Source of the DNA: Pseudomonadota bacterium
GTDB taxonomy: Bacteria > Pseudomonadota > Alphaproteobacteria > Acetobacterales > Acetobacteraceae
Length of the DNA: 44,289 nucleotides
Assembly (NCBI GenBank): GCA_021801255.1
Contig: JAJYYH010000017.1
Location: 1-44,289 of the forward strand
Reading direction: 5' to 3'
Shown here: piece after piece, positions 1-9,142 of the stretch
Position numbering within the stretch: the stretch's first letter is position 1
How the letters are laid out: each line of letters starts with the position of its first letter
Program-made: the position numbers and the translations under genes
Notes under the pieces: generated by a model
What the model was told of the DNA's origin: nothing
What the model saw: only the letters and a program-made list of their open reading frames with translations
The model's database searches: none

Positions 1-130
1 CACGGCCGAAGCTATGGATGACCCGGGCTTCTCTTCGTTTTGCGGCGGCGTTCCAGACGGCCTCGGCGAGGGCGTAGTAGGTGACGGTTGAGCCGTCGCG
101 GTTGTGACGCTGCGTCGCACGAAGGTAGAT
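1..130 (-). pseudogene. IS1634-family transposase, N-terminal fragment cut by the window edge
   Basis: Reading the minus strand from about position 130 to 1 gives an open frame containing YLRATQRHNRDGSTVTYYAL and, further on, ARVIHSFGR. This is the typical N-terminus of IS1634-type DDE transposases, which start M-Y-L-R and carry an R-x-N-x-DGS-x-V-x-Y segment. A TAA stop lies three codons before the conserved start. The codon where Met is expected (128-130) reads ATC, so no ordinary start codon is available and this copy looks decayed. The rest of the gene would lie beyond the window. A second fragment of the same family sits at the other end of the window on the opposite strand. Confidence 0.6.
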
Positions 131-361
131 GCCGCATTCTTAGCGCGTCAGCACAATTCTTTCAATAAGAATATCTCGAGTCGTGTGCCTCACTTTTGGA
201 AGAATTCCCCGCCGCAAAATCTTGGAAACCGGGCAAAATCAACGCGTTACGTTGCCCCGTAGATCCTCAATATGCCCAATGACCGCGAACCCGGGCTCGA
301 CAGGCTGGGGCCATTGGCCCGAGACCCCATGACCTCGCGAGATGGCGCCTCCAGCCGCCCC

Positions 362-2530
362 TTACCGCCCCTTCGCCTCGCGCCGGCGCGCATGGAGCAC
401 CCATTCGGTATAGCCATTGGGCTGCACACGGCCCTTGAAGACGAGGTCGCAGGCAGCCTTGAAGGCCACGCCGTCGAAGGCCGGGGCCATAGGGCGGTAA
501 AGCGGATCGCCGGCGTTCTGGCGATCGACCACGGCAGCCATGCGCTTGAGCGTCGCCATCACCTGGTCCTCCGAGACCACGCCATGGTGCAGCCAGTTGG
601 CGATGTGCTGGCTCGAGATGCGGAGCGTCGCGCGGTCTTCCATCAGGCCGATATCGTGGATATCGGGCACTTTCGAGCAGCCCACGCCCTGGTCGATCCA
701 GCGCACGACGTAGCCGAGGATGCCCTGGGCGTTGTTGTCGAGTTCCTGTTGCACTTCCTCGCCCGACCAGTTCGGGCGATCGGCCAGCGGCAGGGTCAGC
801 AGCTTGCCGAGCGGCGTCGGCTTGCGCGCGGCGAGCGCCTGTTGGCGGGCCTGGACATCGATTTTGTGGTAGTGCAGGGCGTGCAGGGTCGCCGCCGTCG
901 GCGAGGGCACCCAGGCGGTGTTCGCGCCGGCCTGGGGGTGGGCGATTTTCTGCGCCAGCATGTCGGCCATGCGGTCGGGCGCGGCCCACATCCCCTTGCC
1001 GATCTGCGCCCGTCCACGCAACCCGCAGGCGAGGCCGATATCGACGTTGCGGTCCTCATAGGCGCTGATCCAAGCGGTGTTTTTCATCTCGTTCTTGCGG
1101 ATCATCGCGCCGGCTTCCATGGCCGTGTGGATCTCATCACCGGTGCGGTCGAGAAAGCCCGTGTTGATGAAGGCGACGCGCGCGCGGGCGGCGAAAATGC
1201 AAGCGGCGAGGTTGGCGCTGGTGCGCCGCTCCTCGTCCATGATGCCGATTTTGAGCGTATTGCGGGCCATGCCGAGCATGTCCTCGACGCGGCCGAACAG
1301 TTCGCCCACGAACGCCACTTCCTCCGGCCCGTGCAGTTTCGGCTTGACGATATAGACCGAGCCGGCCCGGCTGTTCCTGAACGCGCCGCCGCCGCGCAAA
1401 TCATGGAGCGCGATCAGCGCGGTGATGGCGGCATCGAGGAAGGTTTCGGGGATCTCGGCGCCCTCGGCGTCACGCACGGCATCGGTGTACATGTGATGGC
1501 CGACATTGCGCACCAGCATCAGGCTGCGCCCGTGCAGCGTGAGGGTTCCGCCTTCGGGGGTAGTGTAGGTGCGATCGGGATTGAGGCGGCGGGTGAGGTT
1601 TTTGCCGCCTTTCTCGAAGTTGGCGCTGAGCGTGCCGTTCATCAGCCCGAGCCAGTTGCGATAGGCCACCACCTTGTCCGGACCATCGACCGTCGCGACC
1701 GAATCCTCGCAATCCATGATCGTGCTGATCGCCGATTCGAGGACGACATCGGCGATGCCGGCGGGATCACCGCGCCCGATCGGGTGGGCGCGGTTCAGCA
1801 CGATCTCGGCGTGCAGGCCATGATGGCGGAGCAGTACCGCCTCGGGTGCGCTGCCAGCGCCACGAAATCCGACGCAGTGCGCGCGATCGCGGAGCCCGGT
1901 TTCCCCCCCGCCGGCAAGCGCCACGATAAGCCGGCCCTCGGCGATGCGGTAGCCGGTGGCGTGCGCGTGGCTGCCGGCTTCGAGGGGAAACGTTTCGTCG
2001 AGGAAGTGGCGCGCCCAGGCGATCACTTTCGCCCCGCGCGCCGGGTCATAGCCGCGGCCCGAGGCGGGCGGCGCGTCGGGCAGGGCGTCGGTGCCGTAGA
2101 GCGCGTCGTAGAGGCTACCCCAGCGAGCATTGGCGGCGTTCAGGGCATAGCGCGCGTTGGTCACGGGCACCACGAGTTGCGGCCCGGCGATGCTGGCGAT
2201 TTCGGGATCGACGTTTTCGGTGGTGGCGGCAAACGGCGCGGGCTCGGGTTGCAGATAGCCGATCTCGCGGAGGAAGGCCGTGTAGGCGGCGGCGTCGTGG
2301 ACCTGGCCCCGGTGGTCGCGGTGCCAGGCGTCGATCGCCGCTTGCAACGCGTCGCGACGCGCGAGGAGGGCCTGGTTGCGTGGAGCGAGGTCGCGCAGCA
2401 GGGCGGCGAAGCCGCTCCAGAACGCCTCGGGCGTGATGCCGGTGCCGGGGATCGCCTCGTCGTTGACGAAAGCGAGCAGTTCCGGGGCGATGTGCAGGCC
2501 GGGGGCGGCGTGGCGCGAAATGTTGGTCAT
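362..2530 (-). CDS. glcB: Malate synthase G
   Basis: This cytosolic enzyme condenses glyoxylate with acetyl-CoA to malate, in the glyoxylate bypass or glycolate use. The 722-residue length fits the G isoform; the A isoform is about 530. Visible family segments include the N-terminal [12 protein letters not shown] stretch, [14 protein letters not shown] in the barrel, the [18 protein letters not shown] block, [13 protein letters not shown] and the C-terminal region around ANWLHHGV. The ATG at 2530 is preceded by a strong GAGGAGGG Shine-Dalgarno sequence that is itself caught in a hairpin (see 2534-2557). No isocitrate lyase is adjacent, so glyoxylate may come from glycolate oxidation or an unlinked aceA. 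Confidence 0.97.
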   Translation of the reverse strand: MTNISRHAAPGLHIAPELLAFVNDEAIPGTGITPEAFWSGFAALLRDLAPRNQALLARRDALQAAIDAWHRDHRGQVHDAAAYTAFLREIGYLQPEPAPFAATTENVDPEIASIAGPQLVVPVTNARYALNAANARWGSLYDALYGTDALPDAPPASGRGYDPARGAKVIAWARHFLDETFPLEAGSHAHATGYRIAEGRLIVALAGGGETGLRDRAHCVGFRGAGSAPEAVLLRHHGLHAEIVLNRAHPIGRGDPAGIADVVLESAISTIMDCEDSVATVDGPDKVVAYRNWLGLMNGTLSANFEKGGKNLTRRLNPDRTYTTPEGGTLTLHGRSLMLVRNVGHHMYTDAVRDAEGAEIPETFLDAAITALIALHDLRGGGAFRNSRAGSVYIVKPKLHGPEEVAFVGELFGRVEDMLGMARNTLKIGIMDEERRTSANLAACIFAARARVAFINTGFLDRTGDEIHTAMEAGAMIRKNEMKNTAWISAYEDRNVDIGLACGLRGRAQIGKGMWAAPDRMADMLAQKIAHPQAGANTAWVPSPTAATLHALHYHKIDVQARQQALAARKPTPLGKLLTLPLADRPNWSGEEVQQELDNNAQGILGYVVRWIDQGVGCSKVPDIHDIGLMEDRATLRISSQHIANWLHHGVVSEDQVMATLKRMAAVVDRQNAGDPLYRPMAPAFDGVAFKAACDLVFKGRVQPNGYTEWVLHARRREAKGR

Positions 2531-2533
2531 ACG

Positions 2534-2557
2534 ACCCTCCTCATCTGGTCGGAGGGT
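2534..2557 (-). promoter_or_regulatory. Hairpin sequestering the glcB ribosome binding site
   Basis: In the glcB leader the arms ACCCTCC and GGAGGGT are perfectly complementary (7 bp) around a 10-nt loop. The 3' arm is the Shine-Dalgarno sequence itself, ending 3 nt before the ATG at 2530. The complementarity is read directly from the sequence. A role in translational control is inferred. A DNA operator reading of the palindrome is the alternative. Confidence 0.5.
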
Positions 2558-2624
2558 TTGTTAATCCCCCCGCCTGATTTGTCGAGAGCGCGTATTTCGG
2601 AACGGGGGCTGGGGCCTCGCGCGT

Positions 2625-2714
2625 GAAAATCCATCGATCTTGAAAAAGACTGCCCCTGGAAAAAATGGTTTTCGTCGATTCGGGGAATCCGGGGCATTCT
2701 TTTCCAAAACGCTC
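2625..2714. repeat. Dispersed ~95-bp structured element, copy A
   Basis: Begins GAAAATCCATCGATCTTG and ends near TTCCAAAACGCTCAGG. It aligns along its length with copies at 9143-9238 and 43822-43916. Long arms at 2640-2660 and 2688-2707 pair (GCCCCTGGA with TCCGGGGC, flanked by the A-rich and T-rich tracts). A second helix pairs GAAAA(T)CCAT at 2625-2634 with ATGGTTTTC at 2665-2673. The two helices interleave. Lies between radC and glcB. Confidence 0.7.
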
Positions 2715-2729
2715 AGGCCCCAGAGAATT

Positions 2730-2748
2730 CCAGGGGCAGCGCCCCTGG
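2730..2748. repeat. GC-rich hairpin repeat at the 3' end of radC
   Basis: CCAGGGGCAGCGCCCCTGG is a perfect 8-bp stem with a 3-nt loop, two bases beyond the radC stop codon. Close relatives occur at 22729-22747, 33246-33274 and 39085-39102. No T-tract follows, so termination is possible but not shown. Confidence 0.6.
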
Positions 2749-2749
2749 C

Positions 2750-3484
2750 CTAGAATAACCCCTCGCGGCGCAAACTGACCCACCGCCCATTGCCCATAAT
2801 GATGTGATCATGCAGCACGAGCGAAAGCGCCGTGGCGGCCTGCTTGACCTCGGCGGTCATGGCGATGTCCTCGCGCGATGGCGTCGGGTCACCGCTCGGA
2901 TGGTTATGCACCAGGATCAGGCCGGCGGCGTGGAGTTCGAGAGCGCGCTTGACGACCTCGCGGGGATAGACCGGGGTATGGTTGACGGTGCCGCGCGATT
3001 GCGCCTCATCGGCGAGCAGGCGGTTGCGGTTGTCGAGGAACAGCACGCGGAATTGTTCGACGCGCTCGCGGGCGAGCGCGGCGGTGAGATAGTCGATCAG
3101 GCGTTCCCAATTGGCGAGCACCGGCTGATGCAGCACTTCGGCGCGGGCAAGGCGGAGGGCCGCAGCCTGGACAGTTTTGAGCGCCGCAGCGCCGGCCTCG
3201 CCGAGGCCCTCGGTAGCAAGGAGATCGTTGAGCGGCGCGGCGATGGCGGCGGCGAAGCTGCCGAAGCGGGCGAGCAGGGTTTTGGCGATGACCTTGGTAT
3301 CGCGGCGCGGCAGGGCGACGAACAGCACCATTTCGAGCAATTCGTGATCGGCGAGTGCCTCGGGCCCGGCGCTGAGCAGACGGGCGCGCATCCGAGCGCG
3401 GTGGCCCTCGGCGCCAGGCGGCGCAGGCGCGAGCGCCAGGAGGGCGGGGAACTCGGCGAGGCTTGGCGCTTTTCCCCGCGCCAT
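2750..3484 (-). CDS. radC: RadC-family JAMM/MPN+ domain protein
   Basis: 244 residues. The N-terminal part is a helix-hairpin-helix-like UPF0758 region (DHELLEMVLF, LLARFGSFAAAI). The C-terminal MPN+ domain has the metalloprotease-like motif HNHPSGDPTPSREDI and, upstream of it, a conserved LFLDNRNRLL strand. The family is annotated as DNA repair protein RadC by history, but its true biochemical role is unsettled. The ATG at 3484 is chosen because GGGAG lies 8 nt upstream; a GTG at 3493 is also in frame. It follows map by 34 nt on the same strand, so the two are probably cotranscribed. Confidence 0.92.
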   Translation of the reverse strand: MARGKAPSLAEFPALLALAPAPPGAEGHRARMRARLLSAGPEALADHELLEMVLFVALPRRDTKVIAKTLLARFGSFAAAIAAPLNDLLATEGLGEAGAAALKTVQAAALRLARAEVLHQPVLANWERLIDYLTAALARERVEQFRVLFLDNRNRLLADEAQSRGTVNHTPVYPREVVKRALELHAAGLILVHNHPSGDPTPSREDIAMTAEVKQAATALSLVLHDHIIMGNGRWVSLRREGLF

Positions 3485-3518
3485 CAGCCGCACTCCCCGC
3501 TGACCCGAGCGCCCCCGC

Positions 3519-4325
3519 TCACCCGAGCACGTAGGGCGGATGGTGCAGGCCCATCGGGGAGAGAGTAAAAATTTCGTACCCGGCCTCGGTGACGCCGAGC
3601 ATATGCTCGAACTGCGCCGAGAGGCCGCGGTCGCGGGTCACCGCGGTCCAACCGTCGTCGAGGATTTTCACTTCCGGGCGGCCGGCGTTGACCATCGGCT
3701 CGATGGTGAAGACCATGCCGGGGCGGAGCGCCAGGCCTTCGCCAGGGCGGCCGAAATGGAGAATGTTGGGCGGCTCGTGGAAGCGCCGGCCAATGCCATG
3801 GCCGCAAAAATCGCGCACCACCGAAAACCGCCTGGCCTCGACGAAGCTCTGAATGGCATGGCCGATATCGCCGAGCGTGGCGCCGGGGCGCACCGCCTGG
3901 ATGCCACGCATCAACGCCTCGTAGGTCACCTCCATCAGCACCCGCGCCCGGGTCGAGGGAGTGCCAGCGACATACATCCGACTCGAATCGCCATGCCAGC
4001 CATCGCGGATGACGGTAACGTCGATATTGACGATATCCCCCTCCTCCAGCCGGCGCTCGCCAGGGATGCCATGGCAGACGACATGGTTGATCGAGGTGCA
4101 AATCGATTTCGGAAAGCCGCGATAATTGAGCGGCGCCGGGGTCGCGCCGTGGGCCAGGATGAACTCATGGCAGAGGGTGTCCAGCTCGCCGGTGCTCACA
4201 CCGGGGCGGACATGCGGGGTGATCATGTCAAGGGTTTCGGCGGCGAGCCGGCCGGCCACGCCGAGCGCGGCGAAATCCTCCGCGCTGTAGATGGTGATGC
4301 GTCGTGCGTCAGCCCCGCCGTCCAT
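3519..4325 (-). CDS. map: Type I methionine aminopeptidase
   Basis: Removes initiator methionine from nascent proteins in the cytosol using a dinuclear metal centre. The 268 residues show the pita-bread fold signature: NHVVCHGIPGERRLEEGDIV, then metal-ligand Asp in NIDVTV and DGWHGDSSRMY, His in FCGHGIGR, Glu in FTIEPMV, and Glu in SAQFEHML. The ATG at 4325 gives the normal family length. The open frame continues upstream to 4532, but that extension is low-complexity and unlike the family. It heads a probable map-radC unit. Confidence 0.95.
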   Translation of the reverse strand: MDGGADARRITIYSAEDFAALGVAGRLAAETLDMITPHVRPGVSTGELDTLCHEFILAHGATPAPLNYRGFPKSICTSINHVVCHGIPGERRLEEGDIVNIDVTVIRDGWHGDSSRMYVAGTPSTRARVLMEVTYEALMRGIQAVRPGATLGDIGHAIQSFVEARRFSVVRDFCGHGIGRRFHEPPNILHFGRPGEGLALRPGMVFTIEPMVNAGRPEVKILDDGWTAVTRDRGLSAQFEHMLGVTEAGYEIFTLSPMGLHHPPYVLG

Positions 4326-4485
4326 GCTCTGCTGCCTCGTGCTGTCCGGGACGCCGCTTACGCCTCCCGCCTGTCGTGGAACATGCGCAACCGGACGGGG
4401 CGGCGCAAGGTTTTTCGGGCGCAGGGTGGCTAGGAGCTGCGCGCAGGGGTTTTGCCTGGCCCGCGCGGACATGCTTTTCCAAACT

Positions 4486-5340
4486 TCAGCCGGAGGCCGC
4501 GACAGCGTGATTGGCGGCCACGAAATAGGCATCGACCGCGCGTTTCATGGCGGCGGCGACGCGGATGCGGTGGTCGGGGCGGCGAAGGGCGGCTTCGTCC
4601 TGGCGGTTGGACATGAAACCCATCTCCACCAGCACGCTCGGAATATCGGCCGCCTTCAGCACGACGAAACCGGCATGCCGGGTCGGGTTGGGGAGCAAGG
4701 GCACGGCCGGGCTCAAGGCGCCGACGAGATCATGCGCCATCCGCGCCGAGCCGATGCGCGTCTCACGCCGCACCAGGCTTGCCAGGATCTCCGCGATCTC
4801 GGGGGAAGTGTTGCCCAATGCCGGGCCGGCGAAACGGTCGGCGCTGTTCTCGCGCCGCGCCAGCTCGCGGGTCTGCGCGTCCGAGGCGGTTGCAGCAAGC
4901 GTATAGATGCTGGCGCCGCGCACGTGTTGATCTTTGAGCGCATCGGCGTGCATCGAGACGAACAGCACGGCGTTGTGGTGTTGGGCGATCTCGACCCGGT
5001 GTTCAAGCGGGATAAAGACGTCGCGGGTGCGGGTCATCTCGACGTGATAGCGCCCACTGGCCTCCAACTGGCGCTTGAGTTCAAAGGCGGTAGCCAGCGC
5101 CACATGCTTCTCATAGGTGCCGGAAACCCCGATCGCCCCCGGATCCTTGCCGCCATGGCCGGGATCGAGCATCACCAGACGCCGCGCCGGCGCGGTTTGC
5201 CGCTTGGCGGGGCGGGCATTGGCAGTGAGGGTGGCCGCCATCGCCCCTTCGCCGAGCAAAAACCCGCTGGGCAGAAGATAGGTCGCCTTCACCCCGGCCC
5301 CGACCAGCAAACGCCGCGTAACGACAAGATTTCTGACCAT
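4486..5340 (-). CDS. N-acetylmuramoyl-L-alanine amidase (Amidase_3)
   Basis: Periplasmic zinc amidase that cuts the amide bond between MurNAc and the stem peptide, typically for daughter-cell separation. The catalytic domain begins about residue 55 with VMLDPGHGGKDPGAIG (first zinc His). It contains EKHVALATAFEL, SMHADAL (zinc His) and, near the end, VLVEMGFMSNRQDE with the catalytic Glu. The first 35 residues hold TRRLLVGAG followed by a hydrophobic stretch, which looks like a twin-arginine-type export signal, as in AmiC. At 284 residues it has no room for an AMIN domain. An imperfect palindrome, CAAAAT-N5-ATTTTG, lies at 5359-5375 just upstream. Confidence 0.9.
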   Translation of the reverse strand: MVRNLVVTRRLLVGAGVKATYLLPSGFLLGEGAMAATLTANARPAKRQTAPARRLVMLDPGHGGKDPGAIGVSGTYEKHVALATAFELKRQLEASGRYHVEMTRTRDVFIPLEHRVEIAQHHNAVLFVSMHADALKDQHVRGASIYTLAATASDAQTRELARRENSADRFAGPALGNTSPEIAEILASLVRRETRIGSARMAHDLVGALSPAVPLLPNPTRHAGFVVLKAADIPSVLVEMGFMSNRQDEAALRRPDHRIRVAAAMKRAVDAYFVAANHAVAASG

Positions 5341-5406
5341 TGCCAGAGAATGCTAACACAAAATATTGGATTTTGCACCTTCCACGTTGAAGTTGGCCAA
5401 ACCGTT

Positions 5407-5434
5407 CCGGGACCGGGCGGGCAACCGGCCCCGG
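5407..5434 (-). terminator. GC-rich hairpin downstream of amtB
   Basis: CCGGG-A-CCGG pairs with CCGG-C-CCCGG across an 8-nt loop, starting 13 nt after the amtB stop codon on the minus strand. There is no T-tract, so this is only a candidate transcript-end structure. Confidence 0.3.
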
Positions 5435-5446
5435 AGCGCATCCAGC

Positions 5447-6808
5447 CTAACCGAGCTGCTCACCATGCAGCACGACGTCGAGCCCCTCGATCTCCTGCTC
5501 CGCGGTCACGCGCAGCCCGATGGTCGCGTCCACCACCTTGAGGATGATGAAGGAAATGATCCCGCTCCATACCAGGGTCGCGACCACCGCCTCGCCCTGG
5601 ATCATCAGCTGGTGCATCCCGCCCACGATCCCGGCGGGCGCGCTCGCTGTGGCCGAGAGCGGGCCATAGGCGAAGACCCCGGTGAGCAGGGCGCCGACGA
5701 TGCCACCGATGCCATGCACGCCGAAGGCATCGAGGCTGTCGTCATAGCCGAACATGTGCTTGAGGGAGGTCGCCGCCCAGAAGCAGATCACCCCGGCGGC
5801 AATGCCGATGATGAGCGCGCTGCCCGGCAGCACGAAGCCTGAGGCCGGGGTGATGGCGACGAGACCGGCCACCGCACCCGAGATCGCGCCGAGCACCGAG
5901 GGTTTCCCCTTGGCCGCCCATTCCGCGAAGACCCAGGCGAGCGCCGCGGCGGCGGTGGCGACTTGCGTTGCCGCCATCGCCATGCCAGCGCGGCCATTGG
6001 CGCCGACGGCGGAGCCAGCATTGAAGCCGAACCAGCCGACCCAAAGCAGCGAGGCGCCGATCACCGCGTAGGCGAGGTTGTGCGGCGTCATGTTCTCCCG
6101 CCCGTAGCCGACGCGCTTGCCCATGACGAGGGCCGCCATCAGCCCGGCGATCCCGGCATTGATATGCACCACCGTGCCGCCGGCGAAATCCGCCGCGCCT
6201 AGCGCGCCGACCCAGCCATTGGCGCTCCACACCCAGTGCGCGATCGGCGAATAGACGAAAATCGACCACAGCACCATGAACACGCACATGGCGCTGAATT
6301 TCATGCGATCGGCGAAAGCGCCCGCGATCAGCCCCGGCGTGATGATCGCGAAAGTCATCTGGAACATCATGTAAACGGTTTCGGGGATGGTGAAGGGTGT
6401 GGCGCCATCGGTGCCGGCGCCGAGCACGAAGCCGACGTCATTGCCCTGGCTGATATGCGCGCCAATGCCGTTCAGCATGAAGCGCGAGAAATCGCCGATA
6501 TAGGGATTGCCGTTGGTGAAGGCGAGGCTGTAGCCGATCACCATCCAGGTGATGGTGACCAGACAGCAGATCATGAAGGACTGCATCATGGTGGCGAGGA
6601 CGTTCTTCTTGCGCACCATGCCGGCGTAGAACAGGGCGAGGCCGGGGATCGTCATCATCAGCACCAGCGCGGTGCTGGCGAGCATCCAGGCGGTATCGCC
6701 GGTATCGATCTTGGGCGGCGGCGCGTCTGCGGCGAAGACCGGCAGGCTGGCGAGGCTGGCCAGGGCGAGCGCGGGCAAACCGAGACGAAGTCGGAATTTT
6801 TTCATCAT
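5447..6808 (-). CDS. amtB: Ammonium transporter AmtB
   Basis: Trimeric inner-membrane ammonium channel. The protein of about 453 residues starts with a cleavable signal (MMKKFRLRLG...SLPVFAADA) and has about 11 membrane helices. The pore twin histidines are visible in PIAHWVWSANG and DAFGVHGIGG. Other family marks are GLALFYAGMVRKKN, FGFNAGSA and FAGGTVVHINAG. The ATG at 6808 has AAGGA 8 nt upstream; a second ATG follows directly at 6805. It lies 46 nt downstream of glnK. PII-type control by GlnK binding is the established scheme for this pair. Confidence 0.96.
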   Translation of the reverse strand: MMKKFRLRLGLPALALASLASLPVFAADAPPPKIDTGDTAWMLASTALVLMMTIPGLALFYAGMVRKKNVLATMMQSFMICCLVTITWMVIGYSLAFTNGNPYIGDFSRFMLNGIGAHISQGNDVGFVLGAGTDGATPFTIPETVYMMFQMTFAIITPGLIAGAFADRMKFSAMCVFMVLWSIFVYSPIAHWVWSANGWVGALGAADFAGGTVVHINAGIAGLMAALVMGKRVGYGRENMTPHNLAYAVIGASLLWVGWFGFNAGSAVGANGRAGMAMAATQVATAAAALAWVFAEWAAKGKPSVLGAISGAVAGLVAITPASGFVLPGSALIIGIAAGVICFWAATSLKHMFGYDDSLDAFGVHGIGGIVGALLTGVFAYGPLSATASAPAGIVGGMHQLMIQGEAVVATLVWSGIISFIILKVVDATIGLRVTAEQEIEGLDVVLHGEQLG

Positions 6809-6854
6809 TTCACGTCCTTGGTTTTCTTGTGATCTCGCAGGATCGGGGGCGCAT

Positions 6855-7283
<429 letters not shown>

Positions 7284-7298
7284 TCAAGAACCGTGCCG
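7284..7298 (-). promoter_or_regulatory. Candidate sigma-54 promoter of glnK-amtB
   Basis: The minus strand reads CGGCACGGTTCTTGA. Against TGGCAC-N5-TTGC it matches ten of the twelve or so defined positions, with the GG and G of the -24/-12 elements in correct spacing; the final C is A and the first T is C. A start near 7273 would leave a leader of about 80 nt before glnK. glnK-amtB is a classic RpoN/NtrC target, which supports the call. Confidence 0.55.
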
Positions 7299-7326
7299 CG
7301 CCGCGCGCGCCGCTTTGGTTCCCCCT

Positions 7327-7343
7327 TGCCCAAAGTACGGGCA
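7327..7343. promoter_or_regulatory. 17-bp palindrome, possible NtrC-like site
   Basis: TGCCCAAAGTACGGGCA has 5-bp arms TGCCC/GGGCA. Its length equals the NtrC consensus TGCACC-N5-GGTGCA, with one symmetrical departure in each arm. It lies about 60 bases upstream of the inferred sigma-54 start. It could also be a site for the divergent hydroxylase gene. Confidence 0.3.
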
Positions 7344-7379
7344 TCGGCCCATGATGCGCTTTGTCGCTTGCCGCGCCGG

Positions 7380-7402
7380 GGTTGCCTTTTTTCTATGCAA
7401 CC
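7380..7402. promoter_or_regulatory. Inverted repeat GGTTGC-N11-GCAACC
   Basis: Perfect 6-bp arms flank an 11-nt T-rich spacer, 34 bases before the start of the UbiH-type gene and roughly 118 bases upstream of the inferred glnK transcription start. It may be an operator or enhancer for either divergent gene. Function is unassigned. Confidence 0.35.
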
Positions 7403-7435
7403 ATGATCTGGCGTATCGCTGAAACCGAGGAATGG

Positions 7436-8683
7436 ATGTCCGAGACGCGCGTGGTCGATATCGTGGTGGTAGGCGCCGGGCCGGTCGGCGGGGCGCTCGC
7501 CTGTCGGCTGGCGGCAGGGGGCGTCCGCACCGCGATCATCGATCGCGCCCCCTTGCCGCCGATGGAGCACCCTGCCTTCGACGGCCGCGCCTATGCCATC
7601 GCGCGGGGCTCGCGCGCGCTTTTGCAAGCGGCGGGGCTGTGGGATCGTCTGCCCGACCCGCCCTGCCCGATCCGCGGCATCCGCGTCTCCGACGGCAAGC
7701 CGGGCCGCCCGGCTTCACCGCTTTTTCTGCATTTCGACGTGGAAGAGGCCGGCCTCGCCGCAGCGGAACCCGAGGAAGAAGCATTCGGCTGGATGGTCGA
7801 GGCGCGGGCCTTGCGCCGGGCGCTGAACGGCTTGCTGCATGCCACGCCCGATCTCGCGGTTTATGCCCCGGCCAGCGCCGCGCTCAACCGCGGCGCCACT
7901 GGTGCCGAGGTCACGATCGCCAATGGGCCGCGTCTCACCTGCCGGCTGGTGATCGCCGCCGAGGGCCGCGACAGCCCGCTGCGCCGCGCAGCCGGCATCC
8001 CGGTCACGCGCTTCGCCTATCGCCAGAGCGGCATCGTCGCCGCGATCGCCCATGAGCGCCCGCATAACAACGTCGCACTCGAACATTTCCTGCCCGCCGG
8101 CCCCTTCGCGCAATTGCCGATGAGCCCAACGGCGGAGGCCGCGCATGTCTCGGCCATCGTCTGGACCGAGCGGCCAGCGGTCGCGGCGCGGATCATGGCG
8201 CTCGATGAGGCGGCCTTCGGCGCCGAGATCGCGCGGCGGCTCGGCGGCCATCTCGGGGCGATCCGCCCGATCGGGCGGCGCTGGCTCTATCCGCTCTCGG
8301 CGCTGCATGCCCATCGCTACATCGCAACCCGGCTCGCGCTGGTGGGCGACGCCGCCCACGGCATCCACCCGATCGCCGGCCAGGGGCTCAATCTCGGTTT
8401 TCAGGACGCGATCGCGCTCGCCGATCTGATTATCGCTGCGCGGGCCCGGGGCGCCGATCCCGGTGATCCCGCGCTGCTCGCCCGCTATCAGAAAGCGCGG
8501 CGCGGGCCCAATCTCCTCATGCTGGCCACCACCGATGCGCTCGATCGGCTGTTCAGCAATGATTTTTCTCCCATCCGCCTGGCCCGCGATCTCGGCATCG
8601 CCGCCGTGCATCGCATGCCCCCGCTGAAGCGGCTCTTTATGCGTCGGGCGATGGGATTGCCTGGTTTTCCGTCCCCCCTGTAA
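7436..8683 (+). CDS. UbiH/UbiF/COQ6-family FAD-dependent hydroxylase
   Basis: Class A flavin monooxygenase, most likely hydroxylating a ring position of a ubiquinone precursor at the inner face of the membrane. The 415 residues show the FAD-binding GxGxxG in VVGAGPVGGALACRL, the middle region FGWMVEARALRRAL, and the second FAD motif GDAAHGIHPIAGQGLNLGFQ that is typical of this family. Which ring carbon it acts on cannot be told from sequence alone. The ATG at 7436 follows GAGGAATGG and begins directly before the Rossmann strand; upstream in-frame starts (7361 TTG, 7403 ATG) would add an unlike extension. The gene is divergent from glnK. Confidence 0.9.
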   Translation: MSETRVVDIVVVGAGPVGGALACRLAAGGVRTAIIDRAPLPPMEHPAFDGRAYAIARGSRALLQAAGLWDRLPDPPCPIRGIRVSDGKPGRPASPLFLHFDVEEAGLAAAEPEEEAFGWMVEARALRRALNGLLHATPDLAVYAPASAALNRGATGAEVTIANGPRLTCRLVIAAEGRDSPLRRAAGIPVTRFAYRQSGIVAAIAHERPHNNVALEHFLPAGPFAQLPMSPTAEAAHVSAIVWTERPAVAARIMALDEAAFGAEIARRLGGHLGAIRPIGRRWLYPLSALHAHRYIATRLALVGDAAHGIHPIAGQGLNLGFQDAIALADLIIAARARGADPGDPALLARYQKARRGPNLLMLATTDALDRLFSNDFSPIRLARDLGIAAVHRMPPLKRLFMRRAMGLPGFPSPL

Positions 8684-8694
8684 GGAGAATTTTC

Positions 8695-9114
8695 ATGCGT
8701 CCTCTGCTCGTTGCCTCGCTCCTGATGACACCGCTGCTGCTTGCGGCCCTCCCCGCCACGGCCCAGAACAGCGCCTCACCGATGTCCAACAACGCCGGCA
8801 ACCTGATGGGCGGCATGGGCGGAATGTCCGGCATCGCCTCGAAACTGCCGATTCCGGGCGTTGCCGATGATTCCGCCCAGAGCTATCTCAAGGCGGCACG
8901 CAGCGCGCTCGCCTCGGGCAAGACCGGAATGGCGCAGGAAGCGCTGGAGCGCGCCGAAAGCCGCCTGCTCGACCGCGACGTCGCCCCCTCGCAGGCCGCG
9001 AGCCCGTCGAGCGATCCCTCGGTTACCGCGATCAGCCAGATCTTGCAGAATCTCGGCGCGGGCAAGAAGGCCGAGGCGCTCCAGCTTCTCGATGCGCTGA
9101 TCGCCAAGATGTAG
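8695..9114 (+). CDS. Small exported protein of unknown function
   Basis: 139 residues, not recognised. A cleavable signal peptide is clear: MRPLLVASLLMTPLLLAALPATAQN, with likely cleavage after ATA-Q. A short Gly/Met-rich linker (NLMGGMGGMSG) follows, and then two helical, Ala/Leu-rich segments (AQSYLKAARSALASGKTGMA and ISQILQNLGAGKKAEALQLL) whose pattern resembles a single TPR-like helical pair. AAGGAG stands 6 nt before the ATG, and the gene starts 11 nt after the hydroxylase stop, so it is probably cotranscribed. It is likely periplasmic. Confidence 0.75.
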   Translation: MRPLLVASLLMTPLLLAALPATAQNSASPMSNNAGNLMGGMGGMSGIASKLPIPGVADDSAQSYLKAARSALASGKTGMAQEALERAESRLLDRDVAPSQAASPSSDPSVTAISQILQNLGAGKKAEALQLLDALIAKM

Positions 9115-9142
9115 CCGCCCCCACGCACCCCGCTCAGAGCCC

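Noticed and set aside
272-2626. A 784-codon open frame on plus across the malate synthase gene
   Set aside because: It is antisense to glcB, has no recognisable domain and is rich in Arg/Ala/Gly/His as expected from GC-rich shadow frames.
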